This document shows, one piece after another, positions 7,021-15,752 of a DNA stretch of 64,000 nt (position 1 is its first letter; each line of letters opens with the position of its first letter). Source of the DNA: CAWIDU01 sp963835055 (GTDB lineage Bacteria > Patescibacteriota > Saccharimonadia > Saccharimonadales > UBA4665); NCBI GenBank assembly GCA_963835055.1, contig CAWIDU010000001.1, positions 682,001 to 746,000 of the forward strand, given 5' to 3'. A model generated the notes under the pieces. That model had not been told where the DNA came from. It searched no databases and was given only the letters and a program-made list of their open reading frames with translations. The position numbers and the translations under genes were made by a program.

Positions 7021-8520
7021 ATGACACTGGTGCTCGCCCTGTTGGCGATAGTTAGCTTATTGGAAATTTTGACCTGGGCGCTGCCGCTAAGGCAGCTACG
7101 CAAAGTCTGGGCCATGACCATAGGAATAGCCCTGGCTGCTTTGAGTGTGGCTCTGATAGCCGCGCATTTGGCAGTCTGGTCGCTGGCCGTCTTATTCTTC
7201 AGCGCCTATCGAATTATTAACCTGTTACGCCTCGTCAAAGGCCAGACTGAGCCAAAATATTTGTCAAAAGTGGCTCGCCAGACGAGTTATTGGCTAATTG
7301 GTTGTCAGTTAATTGTTCTTGGCGCGGCACGGCTGGCTATACCGGCCGAAACTTGGATTTACGGTCTGGCCGTTTTACAACTGTCGGCAGCTTTCGTGTT
7401 GTCAGCATCGACGCGCCGCCACTTACGGACAACCAGACCGCCGGCCACCACCAGCCAGTTAACGGCTCATGATTTACCGGCGCTAACCGTGGCTATCCCA
7501 GCCAGAAACGAAAGCCAGGACTTAACGGCCTGTTTGCAGTCTCTGGTGGCCAGCGATTATCGAAAGCTGGAGATTTTGGTGCTCGACGATTGCTCGCAAA
7601 ATAAGCGGACGGCTGATATTATCCGCAGCTTCGCGCACACCGGCGTGCGCTTCATCGCCGGTCAAGTGCCACCGGGGCACTGGTTGGCCAAGAATTACGC
7701 CTACCAGCAGCTGGCCGAAGCCGCCAATGGCGAGGTTCTACTGTTTTGCGGCGTCGACACCCGTTTCCAGCCGCAAAGCCTGAGCTTGATTGTCGAAAGT
7801 TTACTGACCAAGAAGAAAAGTGTGATTAGTTTCATCCCGCGTAACGCTCTATCGGCCAGTAATTTGGGGTCCTTATTCGTCCAGCCCAGTCGCTACGCCT
7901 GGGAACTAGCCCTGCCGCGGCGTTGGTTGAACCGGCCACCGGTGTTAAGCACTTGTTGGCTGATTACTAAGGAGACTCTGAAATCAGCAGGTGGTTTTCA
8001 GGCGGTCGCCCGTAATATATCACCAGAGAGTTACTTCGCTAGGTACGTGCTCAAGAAGGACGGTTATAGCTTCCTGCAAAGTGATCCAGCTATTGGCCTA
8101 AGCAGCACCAAAACTTTCGACGAACAGCGGGCAACCGCTGTACGTACCCGTTATCCTCAATTGCACCGTCGACCAGAATTGGCCGCGTTGCTCAGTCTAA
8201 CGGAGTTTGCGACTCTGGTCGCGCCCTATGTCCTGCTCATAGTCAGCGCCGCCAACCATCAATGGCTACTGGCTGGTATAAGTCTGTTAGCCAGTCTGGA
8301 ACTAACCAGTTTCTACGGCCGAATTGTGCAGCTGACCTATCGCAAATTTTTGCTGCGCGGCCTAGGGCTATTGCCTTTCGCCGCACTGTACGACATTGGG
8401 CTGTTGAATTACTCGATGTGGCAGTACGAGTTCAACGAAGTCATCTGGAAGGGCCGCAATATTTGCCTGCCCGTGATGCGCATCACCGCCAGCTTGCCGA
8501 AGCTCGAAACCGAACCATAA
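7021..8520 (+). CDS. Membrane-anchored family 2 glycosyltransferase
   Basis: 499 aa. There are three hydrophobic segments at the N-terminus (residues 1-120), a GT-A catalytic domain (about 145-330) and hydrophobic segments near the C-terminus (about 390-450). GT2 motifs seen are LTVAIPARNES, LEILVLDDCS (nucleotide-binding Asp), PPGHWLAKNYA and LLFCGVDT (a DxD-like metal site). The WLAKN and VDT pattern resembles the HpnB/CrtQ group acting on lipid or carotenoid acceptors. The acceptor is not determinable here. Start chosen at 7021 from the -10 spacing. It is a single plus-strand gene that ends 5 bases before the convergent histidine kinase. Confidence 0.82.
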   Translation: MTLVLALLAIVSLLEILTWALPLRQLRKVWAMTIGIALAALSVALIAAHLAVWSLAVLFFSAYRIINLLRLVKGQTEPKYLSKVARQTSYWLIGCQLIVLGAARLAIPAETWIYGLAVLQLSAAFVLSASTRRHLRTTRPPATTSQLTAHDLPALTVAIPARNESQDLTACLQSLVASDYRKLEILVLDDCSQNKRTADIIRSFAHTGVRFIAGQVPPGHWLAKNYAYQQLAEAANGEVLLFCGVDTRFQPQSLSLIVESLLTKKKSVISFIPRNALSASNLGSLFVQPSRYAWELALPRRWLNRPPVLSTCWLITKETLKSAGGFQAVARNISPESYFARYVLKKDGYSFLQSDPAIGLSSTKTFDEQRATAVRTRYPQLHRRPELAALLSLTEFATLVAPYVLLIVSAANHQWLLAGISLLASLELTSFYGRIVQLTYRKFLLRGLGLLPFAALYDIGLLNYSMWQYEFNEVIWKGRNICLPVMRITASLPKLETEP

Positions 8521-8525
8521 ATCGC

Positions 8526-9632
8526 CTATTTCAAATTGGGGATAAAGATCTTAAACGTCGAGCCTTTGTTGAGCTCGCTCTGCAAGCTGATTTCGGCGTG
8601 GATCAAGCGAGCCAGCTTGATGGTTACGTACAGTCCCAGACCGGTACCGTTAGCCTGACGGGTGCGATAATCTTCAGAACGGAAAAATTTGTCGAACACC
8701 CGTTCTTGGTCGGCCTTACTGATACCGATACCGGTGTCTCTGACGGCCAGATAGGCGCCGTTGGGGCCCGGCAAGGCCTCCAGTCGGACGGTGCCTTTTT
8801 GGGTGTATTTGATGGCGTTGGTGATGAAATTTTGTAAAACTTCGCGGACATATAGCTTGCTGGACTGCAACAGCTCCAATTTGGGGTCCAGTAGGGTGGT
8901 CAAACTCAAGTGCTTAGCCGCCGCTTGGGGCGCGTAATTACTCTGTAGCTCGGTGACCAAGTCGTGCAGATTTATAGCTTCGATGTCGACCGGCAGAATA
9001 CCGCGCTCCGCCCGGCTGAGCGTCGCTAGATCATTAATCATGTCACTCAAGAACATCACTTGGCTATGGGCTTGCTTGAGCGCTTGTTGAACGTTGACCT
9101 GACCCTGAGATTTAGCAACGATCATCTGGGCGTTACTGACATTACCCTCGGCAATGGCAATTGGCGTCCTTAGCTCGTGACTGACGACGCTGATGAACTC
9201 GTCGCGTTCTTCCTCCAGTGATTTCTCGCGCGTGATATCACGTAATATCAGCACATAGCCACGTGGGCCAGCTTGGCCGAAGCCTAAGTGGACCGGCGCG
9301 ATGCTCAAGTGCAGGCAGATTTGGCTGCCGTCGCGGTAGGGTAGCTTCAAATCACGGTTAACCGCTGGTACGGTTGTCCGCGCCAGCAGCTGGACAATGT
9401 CGAAGGGCTGGTTATTCTTGTCCAGTGGCTTCAAAACGTTAGCCAGCGGGCTGTTATTCTCCAAGTTATTGATATCCAGGATGTTCAAGGCAGCGGCGTT
9501 GTATAGCAGAATGAGGCCCTGACGGTCTACGGCCACCACGCCATCGGTCATACTATTAATCAGGCCGTTGAGCAACTGTTCGGTCAGTCGCGGTTGGCCA
9601 GATTGAGTATTAGGCGGCATGCTGGGGTCCAT
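8526..9632 (-). CDS. Soluble PAS-domain sensor histidine kinase (orphan)
   Basis: 368 aa. A PAS domain is at residues 20-130 (TDGVVAVDRQGLILLYNAAA). HisKA carries the phosphorylated His in FISVVSHELRTPIA. HATPase_c shows the N box (NFITNAIKYTQKG), G1 (VRDTGIGIS) and G2 (GTGLGLYVTIKL). No transmembrane segment is visible, so it should sense a cytosolic signal. No response regulator lies next to it. It overlaps the upstream YgjP-like gene by one base (TAATG), so the two are co-expressed. Confidence 0.9.
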   Translation of the reverse strand: MDPSMPPNTQSGQPRLTEQLLNGLINSMTDGVVAVDRQGLILLYNAAALNILDINNLENNSPLANVLKPLDKNNQPFDIVQLLARTTVPAVNRDLKLPYRDGSQICLHLSIAPVHLGFGQAGPRGYVLILRDITREKSLEEERDEFISVVSHELRTPIAIAEGNVSNAQMIVAKSQGQVNVQQALKQAHSQVMFLSDMINDLATLSRAERGILPVDIEAINLHDLVTELQSNYAPQAAAKHLSLTTLLDPKLELLQSSKLYVREVLQNFITNAIKYTQKGTVRLEALPGPNGAYLAVRDTGIGISKADQERVFDKFFRSEDYRTRQANGTGLGLYVTIKLARLIHAEISLQSELNKGSTFKIFIPNLK

Positions 9633-10351
9633 TATGCCACACCACCTGACAGCGGCCTATCCAGCACTGGCTGAAATTGCCGCAGGGTTTGCCGTTGGGT
9701 TTTGACGTCCGGCAGCAGCTCGTCCATCACTCTCCAGAAATCAGGACCATGGCGCAGCACCTTGGTATGGGCCAGTTCATGTAATAAGACGTAATCGATA
9801 CTCGGCCAAGGCAATTGCATCAGATAAACGTTAAGCACAATGTCGCCATGGGCATCGCAGCTGCCCCAACGACTCTTGAGCTGCCGAACGCTGACGCGGT
9901 TGTAGCGAAAACCATGCTTAGCCGCCAGAGTCGACAAGCGCTGCGGCAACAAAGCCTCGGCCTGACGGCGCAAGGCACGCAGGCTGGTAGCCTCGGCCAC
10001 GGCCTGGACGCTGGGGCTGGAAATCGCCAGGGTAGCCGGATGGCTGATAACTATCTCCGTCGGCCGGACGCGGCCGGAGACCCGGCTGCCGGCTTGCGAC
10101 TGGAAGCGCAAATGATGAGCTTTGCCAACTGGTTGACCGGTCACTAACTGGCCTTTTGGCCGCGATTGTTCGGCCAGCCAAGCTCGCTTCGTCCGGGCAA
10201 ACTGCAGCCCGGCGCTATACGGCGCCCAAGCCGGTATGCTGACGCGAATCTGACCATCCGGCGCCACGCTGAGGCGCAGGCTGCGGCTAGCACGACGCTT
10301 ATAGATAACGATTTCGGTTTGGCTGTCGAGTTTAAATTTTTTGAAAGCCAT
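9632..10351 (-). CDS. YgjP-like metal-dependent hydrolase (DUF45 / M48-related)
   Basis: 239 aa. The C-terminal domain carries YVLLHELAHTKVLRHGPDFW (HExxH zinc site plus a downstream HGxxFW), preceded by KSRWGSCDAHGDIVLN, which together are diagnostic of YgjP/DUF45 proteins. These are predicted soluble zinc metallopeptidases of unclear substrate. The N-terminus is a basic beta-rich region (VIYKRRASRSLRLSV), also typical. It is translationally coupled to the histidine kinase. Confidence 0.87.
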   Translation of the reverse strand: MAFKKFKLDSQTEIVIYKRRASRSLRLSVAPDGQIRVSIPAWAPYSAGLQFARTKRAWLAEQSRPKGQLVTGQPVGKAHHLRFQSQAGSRVSGRVRPTEIVISHPATLAISSPSVQAVAEATSLRALRRQAEALLPQRLSTLAAKHGFRYNRVSVRQLKSRWGSCDAHGDIVLNVYLMQLPWPSIDYVLLHELAHTKVLRHGPDFWRVMDELLPDVKTQRQTLRQFQPVLDRPLSGGVA

Positions 10352-10398
10352 AATGCTAGTTATTCTTTTTTATTTTAGCCCATATTGATTACGAACGG

Positions 10399-11064
10399 CT
10401 ACTGGCGAATCGCAATGTTCCGACGCGTCATGTCGACACGGCCGCGGTTACCCGTCGGCACTAGATTAACCATCCCTGGCTTAATCACCTTGGAGTTAGC
10501 CTCGTCAGATGTCAAAACGCCAAGCTTGCGTAGTTTACCGACGACCGCACTTTGTTGCATGTTATAGAGATGCTTGCCGCTAATAACCACGTAATCCTCG
10601 GCTGGTCCAGGATTTTGCATGTGGCCGACGTGATCTTCGAAACTGGTCCGATCCCAGCTAGAAGCATACTTGTCGTCAGCCCGGCGACGATCGCGTTTCT
10701 GGTTGCGGCCAAACGCCGTGTCGGCATCCATTTGGAACCAAACCAATAGCGGCTGGGCGTGACTGCGGCGAGCCATATTGCGTAATTCCTGACGCTGGGC
10801 AGCCCTTAGAACATTAGTGTCATAGACTACACTGACGCCGACGCCGAGAAATTCCTCCGCCATATAATCTGTCAGCTGGCGGACGATGTCGTCCTCGCGC
10901 TTGTCGTGGCGCGGTTGCTCGAACAACTCGGTCCGAATACGGTCAGCCTGGACGTGGGCCGCTTGGACGTTCTCACAGAATTGTCGAGCGAAGTAGGTTT
11001 TGCCGGCCCCTGGAAAACCATAGAGCATTAATATGAACGGCTTGGCCGGAATCAATTTCGCCAT
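10399..11064 (-). CDS. AAA_33/zeta-toxin-type P-loop kinase
   Basis: 221 aa. Walker A is LYGFPGAGKTYFARQF. A VVYDTNVLRAAQRQ segment and an Arg-rich lid (KRDRRRADDKY) follow, as in small P-loop kinases of the AAA_33/zeta-toxin/polynucleotide-kinase group. The C-terminal 50 residues are an extra winged-helix-like tail. No antitoxin-like partner gene is present, so a toxin role is unsupported; a nucleotide or RNA kinase is more plausible. The promoter is at 11073-11101. Confidence 0.72.
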   Translation of the reverse strand: MAKLIPAKPFILMLYGFPGAGKTYFARQFCENVQAAHVQADRIRTELFEQPRHDKREDDIVRQLTDYMAEEFLGVGVSVVYDTNVLRAAQRQELRNMARRSHAQPLLVWFQMDADTAFGRNQKRDRRRADDKYASSWDRTSFEDHVGHMQNPGPAEDYVVISGKHLYNMQQSAVVGKLRKLGVLTSDEANSKVIKPGMVNLVPTGNRGRVDMTRRNIAIRQ

Positions 11065-11072
11065 AGCCTTTA

Positions 11073-11101
11073 CATATAGCAGATTTTAGCCGTTTTGAAA
11101 A
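11073..11101 (-). promoter_or_regulatory. Promoter of the P-loop kinase gene
   Basis: TTTTCA (11096-11101), 17-bp spacer, TGC-TATATG (-10 at 11073-11078). The -10 is 8 nt from the ATG, so a leaderless or near-leaderless transcript is predicted. Confidence 0.5.
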
Positions 11102-11112
11102 GCGAAACTGAG

Positions 11113-11141
11113 GTGACAATTAGCCGTTTTTCGCTTATCAT
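11113..11141 (+). promoter_or_regulatory. Promoter of tRNA-Trp
   Basis: GTGACA (11113-11118), 17-bp spacer, TATCAT (11136-11141), ending 11 bases before the tRNA. Confidence 0.55.
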
Positions 11142-11152
11142 TATGTTGGCCT

Positions 11153-11228
11153 AGGGGAGTAGCTCAGTTGGTAGAGCATCGGTCTCCAAAACCGAGGGTC
11201 GCAGGTTCAAGTCCTGTCTCCCCTGCCA
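11153..11228 (+). tRNA. tRNA-Trp (anticodon CCA)
   Basis: A complete cloverleaf: acceptor AGGGGAG/CTCCCCT, D arm GCTC/GAGC, anticodon loop CTCCAAA, T loop TTCAAGT. CCA is encoded. It reads CCA for UGG, in keeping with UGA remaining a stop in this window. Confidence 0.96.
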
Positions 11229-11229
11229 G

Positions 11230-11430
11230 TTAACGTTTCGGAGCTTCGTTGCGGCCTAACGATTTCTTGGTTTCGGTGAAGACGACATGCTTACGCAACC
11301 GCGGACTGTACTTCCGCAAACTCAATTTGTCCGGCGAGTTCATGGTATTTTTGGTTGTGTAATACAAGCGCTCGCCGCTTTCCTCAGAGACGAGACCGAT
11401 GATCTTCCGCTTATCGCCTTTTTTAGCCAT
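11230..11430 (-). CDS. rpmG: Ribosomal protein bL33, cysteine-free form
   Basis: 66 aa. Recognised from YYTTKNTMNSPDKLSLRKYS and the end SPRLRKHVVFTETKK. The two CxxC zinc pairs of classical L33 are absent (SEES and SPRL stand in their places), so this is a zinc-independent version. It is apart from the secE cluster where bacteria often keep it. It follows tRNA-Thr(GGT) on the same strand and converges on tRNA-Trp. Confidence 0.92.
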   Translation of the reverse strand: MAKKGDKRKIIGLVSEESGERLYYTTKNTMNSPDKLSLRKYSPRLRKHVVFTETKKSLGRNEAPKR

Positions 11431-11475
11431 ATATATGAATAAATTCTATCTGTTACTAATCTGTTATTGAACTTC

Positions 11476-11504
11476 ATTATAACAGATACGGAGCCTTTGA
11501 CCAA
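11476..11504 (-). promoter_or_regulatory. Promoter of rpmG
   Basis: TTGGTC (11499-11504), 17-bp spacer and TGT-TATAAT (-10 at 11476-11481). The -35 lies next to the 3' end of tRNA-Thr(GGT). It predicts a leader of about 40 nt. Confidence 0.55.
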
Positions 11505-11505
11505 G

Positions 11506-11580
<75 letters not shown>

Positions 11581-11656
11581 GCGACAACCACCACATGGTA
11601 GCAAATTATCCCTGTTTTTGCTACACTTTAACACTGTTACCAGCTGGTACTAATCG

Positions 11657-11732
11657 GCCGACGTAGCTCAGTGGCCAGAGCGGCTGTTTTGTAAACAGCG
11701 GGTCGTGGGTTCGACTCCCTCCGTCGGCTCCA
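11657..11732 (+). tRNA. tRNA-Thr (anticodon TGT)
   Basis: Acceptor GCCGACG/CGTCGGC, anticodon loop TTTGTAA in a GCTGT/ACAGC stem, T loop TTCGACT, encoded CCA. An upstream TGC-TACACT is a candidate -10. It is followed 5 bases later by tRNA-Tyr in the same transcript. Confidence 0.95.
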
Positions 11733-11737
11733 ATCAA

Positions 11738-11823
11738 GCAGGGTTAGTGAAGCGGTCAAACACGTCAGACTGTAAATCTGATGGCTTACGCCTTCGCAGG
11801 TTCGAATCCTGCACCCTGCACCA
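11738..11823 (+). tRNA. tRNA-Tyr (anticodon GTA)
   Basis: Acceptor GCAGGGT/ACCCTGC, anticodon loop CTGTAAA, a long class II variable arm and encoded CCA. Probably co-transcribed with the preceding tRNA-Thr. Confidence 0.95.
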
Positions 11824-11852
11824 CGAAGTTTCAATCCGTTGTTTTTAATTGT

Positions 11853-11858
11853 TATAAT
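11853..11858 (+). promoter_or_regulatory. Extended -10 promoter of the 11866 gene (predicted leaderless)
   Basis: TGT-TATAAT ends 7 nt before the ATG at 11866, and no Shine-Dalgarno is present. This decides the start: an earlier in-frame codon at 11839 would lie upstream of the promoter. Confidence 0.62.
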
Positions 11859-11865
11859 TTTAATT

Positions 11866-12309
11866 ATGAATCAGACGCCGTCTGACGAAGCCAGGCAAGC
11901 ATTGAATCGAGCCGTTTGGGACTCCAACGAGGTGCTTGTGACTGCCGACACTACTTCCAAGCTGCACAAAAGCACTCTAACCTTGAACCGAGCAAAGCTG
12001 TTTGCCGAAAAGCGCTCGGCACTGGGCGCCATTGACGATATAAGCGTACGTATCGAGGACGTGCTCAATATCAGCGCCACGCTTGGACCGATATCCGGGA
12101 CAATCAAAGTTGCCACTAAGTTTAATACCCCTGGCACTCCCTATAGCATTGGCCCGTTCCACCGAAAAGATGCATTAAGGCTTAAACGCATTGTTCAGGG
12201 CTATATTATTGCCCTCCAAAGAAAAATAGACTTGAATATGGTGCCGACGAAAGAATTAATCGCCCACCTTTACGAGATTGGCGAAGACGATCCCCTAGTT
12301 AATAGTTAG
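11866..12309 (+). CDS. Hypothetical protein, possibly a bacterial PH-like domain
   Basis: 147 aa read from the leaderless ATG. The central part alternates short hydrophobic strands (ISVRIEDVLNISATLGP, TIKVATKF) and ends in an amphipathic helix (RKDALRLKRIVQGYIIAL). That arrangement resembles bacterial PH-type domains. It is a fold guess only. No signal peptide or membrane segment is seen. It ends 5 bases before the convergent TPR gene. Confidence 0.6.
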   Translation: MNQTPSDEARQALNRAVWDSNEVLVTADTTSKLHKSTLTLNRAKLFAEKRSALGAIDDISVRIEDVLNISATLGPISGTIKVATKFNTPGTPYSIGPFHRKDALRLKRIVQGYIIALQRKIDLNMVPTKELIAHLYEIGEDDPLVNS

Positions 12310-12314
12310 TTTAT

Positions 12315-12968
12315 TTAGACAACAACGCGGCGGGGGCGTAGGATACGACGGCGCTGGCCGGAGGGCACGATCAGTTTCTTGAGGCGGTCGGCAATAATGT
12401 CGGCTTCGGCTTGCATGCCGTGATTGAGATAGGCCTTGTGCAACAGGTTGTAGGTCTCGCGGTTGGGCTCTAGCTCGGCGGCTTTCTGTAGTTCTTGGAA
12501 CATCATCTTATCATTGCCCAGTTTCTCCTGGACCTTGGCGTAGGCCACGTGGCGGGCGGCCAAGCCGTCCTCCAGCTTCAGCGCTTGCTCGAAAGCCACG
12601 GCGGCCTTGTCATAGTTCTCGGTTTCGTAGTAGATCAGGCCGAGGTTGTGCAGCGATGAGGGCGTGGCTTCGATGGAGCTGGCGATTTCAAAACAGTCGA
12701 TAGCGTCGCGGAACTCCTTCTGCTTGGCGTAGAGGATGCCGAGACGATTGTAGGCAGCGGCGTTTTTTTCGTCAATTTTCAAGATTGTCAGCAGGGCTTT
12801 CTCGGCGCGCAGGAAACGGTTTTCACGCATGCCTTGGTGGGCAATGTCCCAAAGTTTGCCGAGCCGGTCACCAACCCGGCGCGAGATGTTGGCAAACTCG
12901 TCATCGTGTACCTTAGCGTTGTAATAAGCGAAGCCGGCGAACCCAGCCACAATTAACAATTCATACAT
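12315..12968 (-). CDS. TPR-repeat protein with an N-terminal membrane anchor
   Basis: 217 aa. The N-terminus (MYELLIVAGFAGFAYYN) is a short hydrophobic anchor. Residues about 45-190 hold four or so tetratricopeptide repeats, for example AYNRLGILYAKQKEFRDAID and SLHNLGLIYYETENYDKAAV. The C-terminus is Arg-rich (RRRILRPRRVVV). TPRs mediate protein-protein contacts; the partner is unknown. It lies downstream of the holB-like gene and also has its own candidate extended -10 (TGC-TATACT at 12981-12986), 12 nt from the ATG. Confidence 0.83.
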   Translation of the reverse strand: MYELLIVAGFAGFAYYNAKVHDDEFANISRRVGDRLGKLWDIAHQGMRENRFLRAEKALLTILKIDEKNAAAYNRLGILYAKQKEFRDAIDCFEIASSIEATPSSLHNLGLIYYETENYDKAAVAFEQALKLEDGLAARHVAYAKVQEKLGNDKMMFQELQKAAELEPNRETYNLLHKAYLNHGMQAEADIIADRLKKLIVPSGQRRRILRPRRVVV

Positions 12969-13001
12969 AGGCTAAAGGCCAGTATAGCACAAATTAACAG
13001 C

Positions 13002-13862
13002 TTACAGCCGCAACATAAGGTTGGTCAGGGCCAGCTTGGCTTGGGCATTGGCTTGCAGGGCCTGGTTGGCGTCGTAAGCGGCGCTCAGCACGGCTTGCCA
13101 CTTGTTGGCGGCAGCACCGGTGGCCGTCTGCAGGCTGATATGTGCCATCTGTTGTAAAATAAAAACAGTGTTTAGGGCCTTGGCTCTTTGCCGAGACAGC
13201 TCGTCGACCGCCAGCAGACGCTGATAGGCTGGCTGGCTCAATAATTCCCTAGCCTGCTCGGTGGCTGCCCGGAGGGGATGCTCGTTGTCACCTAGCAAAG
13301 CAGCCATCAAGCCCGGCAGACCGCCGCTGATGGCGTAGGTGCGTTGAAAAGCAGCCTCATCGGTGCCGCTGGCAGTGAAATAAGCTTGCAGGGCAGCTTT
13401 TTCCGGCCGTTGCACCTTGATGGTGGCCGCCCGCGAGCGGATCGTCGGCAGCAAGGTCTGCTCTTGGGAGGCGGTCAAAATGATAATCGTGCCAGCTGGC
13501 GGCTCTTCCAGGGTTTTCAATAGAGCAGCTTGGGCTTCGTGGGTCAGCAAATGGCCGCTGTCAATAATTACGGCGCGGTTCAACTCGCCGGCCCGTGGCA
13601 CCTTCAGACTGAGGAAGTGCTCTAGTTCGCGGACGGCCTCGATACCGATGGCCTTGTCCGGCGCTGGCGGCTCGACAAGCAAGCTGTAGCCGTAACTATC
13701 GAAGTTCCCTGGCTCCAGAGCCAGCAAATTTTCGGCTAACCCTCGAGCAAGCATTAATTTGCCGCTGCCAGCCGGGCCAGCCAGAATCACAGCGTGGGTC
13801 GGTGCCGTCCGAAAGGCCACCAATTGCCGCTCGGTCAGAGGATGAACGACTGGCTGACTCAT
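13002..13862 (-). CDS. DNA polymerase III clamp-loader delta'-like AAA protein
   Basis: 286 aa. It resembles the delta'/tau family: GPAGSGKLMLARGL at the P-loop position, IDSGHLLTHEAQAALLKTLE and LLPTIRSRAATI near the sensor/SRC position. The Walker A Thr/Ser is replaced (GKL) and SRC is RSR, so ATP binding is probably lost, as in delta'. Delta' loads the sliding clamp together with delta and tau. It overlaps the pseudouridine synthase gene by 4 bases (ATGA). Confidence 0.8.
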   Translation of the reverse strand: MSQPVVHPLTERQLVAFRTAPTHAVILAGPAGSGKLMLARGLAENLLALEPGNFDSYGYSLLVEPPAPDKAIGIEAVRELEHFLSLKVPRAGELNRAVIIDSGHLLTHEAQAALLKTLEEPPAGTIIILTASQEQTLLPTIRSRAATIKVQRPEKAALQAYFTASGTDEAAFQRTYAISGGLPGLMAALLGDNEHPLRAATEQARELLSQPAYQRLLAVDELSRQRAKALNTVFILQQMAHISLQTATGAAANKWQAVLSAAYDANQALQANAQAKLALTNLMLRL

Positions 13863-14713
13863 GACACCAGCTCTCGGAAGTCGGCCGGCGTCGGCACCGT
13901 GAAGGTTCGCCGTTGCTTATTAGGCAGGGTTAGCTCCAGGCTCTCGGCGTGCAAGTAGAGGCGCTTGGCAGGCTGGCCGCCGTACAGCGTATCGCCGACG
14001 ATCGGGTGGCCCAGCTGCTTCAAGTGCACCCGCAGCTGATGGGTGCGGCCGGTGGTCGGTCGCAACTCCAACAGACTGAAACGGCCGTTGTTGGCCAGGA
14101 CTTGATACTCCGTAGTGGCCGCCTTGCCGCGCTGACCGACACGAAAAGTTTGCGGTTTCTTGGGGTGGCGCTCGATCGGCATGTCAATAATGGCGTGTTC
14201 TTGGCCGAGCCGGCCGCTAACTACGGCCTGGTAGGTTTTCTTGACCTTGCGCTGGGAGAACTGCTTTTGCAACCAGGCCACGGCCTCGGCCGTTTTGCCA
14301 CCGATCATGACGCCACTGGTCGCCCGATCCAACCGGTGAACAATGCCTGCTCGCTCGCCGCTCAGGCCTTCGACTTTGTCAGTCAACCATGTGGCGACCG
14401 TTTCTTCGGGGTTGAAGGCGCCCTTGCTGTGGCTCAAAACCCCAGCCGGCTTGTTGATAACCACGCAAGATTTATCCTCGTAGATGATCGGCAGCACTAG
14501 CTTCGGCTGTTTATCCGCGGCTTTTTGATCATAATTAATTTTTACGCTGTCGGCTTCACGGAGTTTATGCCCGGCTTTGGTGACTCCCTTACCGTTAACC
14601 GCGACCGCCCCATCTTCAATAATATGCACCGCCGCCGAACGGCTGAGAGCCGGTAATTGGCGGACAACGTACTGGTCCAACCGCTCACCCGCTATAATTT
14701 CCGCGCTGTCCAT
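13859..14713 (-). CDS. RluA-family 23S rRNA/tRNA pseudouridine synthase with S4 domain
   Basis: 284 aa. An S4 RNA-binding domain is at residues 8-60 (RLDQYVVRQLPALSRSAA). The RluA catalytic domain has GIVHRLDRATSGVM, in which the Asp is the catalytic residue, and TGRTHQLRVHLKQLGHP. It converts uridine to pseudouridine in RNA; RluD-like large-subunit rRNA is the usual target of S4-containing members. It is coupled to trpS upstream and holB downstream. Confidence 0.92.
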   Translation of the reverse strand: MDSAEIIAGERLDQYVVRQLPALSRSAAVHIIEDGAVAVNGKGVTKAGHKLREADSVKINYDQKAADKQPKLVLPIIYEDKSCVVINKPAGVLSHSKGAFNPEETVATWLTDKVEGLSGERAGIVHRLDRATSGVMIGGKTAEAVAWLQKQFSQRKVKKTYQAVVSGRLGQEHAIIDMPIERHPKKPQTFRVGQRGKAATTEYQVLANNGRFSLLELRPTTGRTHQLRVHLKQLGHPIVGDTLYGGQPAKRLYLHAESLELTLPNKQRRTFTVPTPADFRELVS

Positions 14714-15742
14714 TTATGATCTTAGGCCAACGGCTTTTTGGACTTCGAAGAGGCGCTGGTTAGCGACTTTGCTCATCAATAACTCGCTGGCTTCCAGCTT
14801 GTTTAAAATTTTCTGGTCGTCAACTTTGGCTAATTTTGCCTGAAAATCCTTCAGAAAAGCTTCGGCCTTGCCTGCCACAGCTTCCTTCAGCGGGCCATAC
14901 TGGGTCTGGCCGATAAATTCTTCCGAGTTACCACCCAATAATTTATAGATATCTAGCAAATTACTGACGCCGGGTTGCTCTTTGTAATCATAATTAATCT
15001 TGCCGACACTGTCGGTCTCGGCGCTCATCACTTTTTGGCGCGCCTCGTCCGGGCTGTCGGTCAGGAAAATCACGCCCTTGCCGGAAGCTTCGCTCTTGCT
15101 CATCTTCTTAGCAGGATTCTGCAAATCTCGGACACGCAAACCCTGGTCTTTGCCGAAGAATTTATGCTGATCAGCCACAGCTGCAGGTATCTCAAATAGG
15201 CCTTTCGGAAATTTGTCGGCGGCGACCACATTCACGGACCTAGCAAGGTCGCGCGTAAATTCCAAATGCTGTGTTTGGTCATCTCCAACTGGCACGTATT
15301 TAGCTCCGTAGAGTAGTATGTCCGCCGCCATAAGTACGGGATAGTTAAATAACCCAGCTGTGACGTGATTGTCCAAATCAGCAGATTTATCTTTAAATTG
15401 TGTCATCCTTTGTAGAACACCAAAGCTGGTGAAGCAATCCAAAATCCAGGTCAGTTCGCTGTGGGCCGGAATGTAGCTCTGGCGATAGACGAAAACGTCG
15501 TCGTGGTCGAGCGGCAGACCAGCGGCCACGAAAACCCGCAGGTTTTGCATAATGCCGTCTTGCAGCGCCTTATGATCAATCGGCGTCGTGAAACTGTGCA
15601 GATCGGGCACGAACAGATTAACCTGGTATTCACCGGCCTTTTGCTTGGCCAAGTCGACCATAGGCAGCAAAGCCCCCAAATAGTTGCCGATGTGGAGGTC
15701 GTTATTGGCTCTCAGCCCAGTCAGAATGACAGGTTTACTCAT
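14714..15742 (-). CDS. trpS: Tryptophanyl-tRNA synthetase
   Basis: 342 aa class I synthetase. The HIGH signature is HIGN (NDLHIGNYLGALL) and the KMSKS loop is intact (AKKMSKSEASG). The VGDDQTQHLEFTRDLA segment is typical of TrpRS. It charges the tRNA-Trp at 11153-11228. It is the main gene after a 61-aa frame and a structured RNA leader, and its stop is adjacent to the start of the pseudouridine synthase. Confidence 0.96.
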   Translation of the reverse strand: MSKPVILTGLRANNDLHIGNYLGALLPMVDLAKQKAGEYQVNLFVPDLHSFTTPIDHKALQDGIMQNLRVFVAAGLPLDHDDVFVYRQSYIPAHSELTWILDCFTSFGVLQRMTQFKDKSADLDNHVTAGLFNYPVLMAADILLYGAKYVPVGDDQTQHLEFTRDLARSVNVVAADKFPKGLFEIPAAVADQHKFFGKDQGLRVRDLQNPAKKMSKSEASGKGVIFLTDSPDEARQKVMSAETDSVGKINYDYKEQPGVSNLLDIYKLLGGNSEEFIGQTQYGPLKEAVAGKAEAFLKDFQAKLAKVDDQKILNKLEASELLMSKVANQRLFEVQKAVGLRS

Positions 15743-15752
15743 CTAGGCTCCA

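Noticed and set aside
10399..11064. Zeta-toxin of a toxin-antitoxin pair
   Set aside because: The P-loop kinase fold fits several families and there is no antitoxin-like gene next to it.
11637..11834. A minus-strand open frame across tRNA-Thr and tRNA-Tyr containing RRRESNPRPAVYKTAA
   Set aside because: This is the well-known spurious peptide obtained by translating the antisense of tRNA genes; the plus strand encodes two clear tRNAs.
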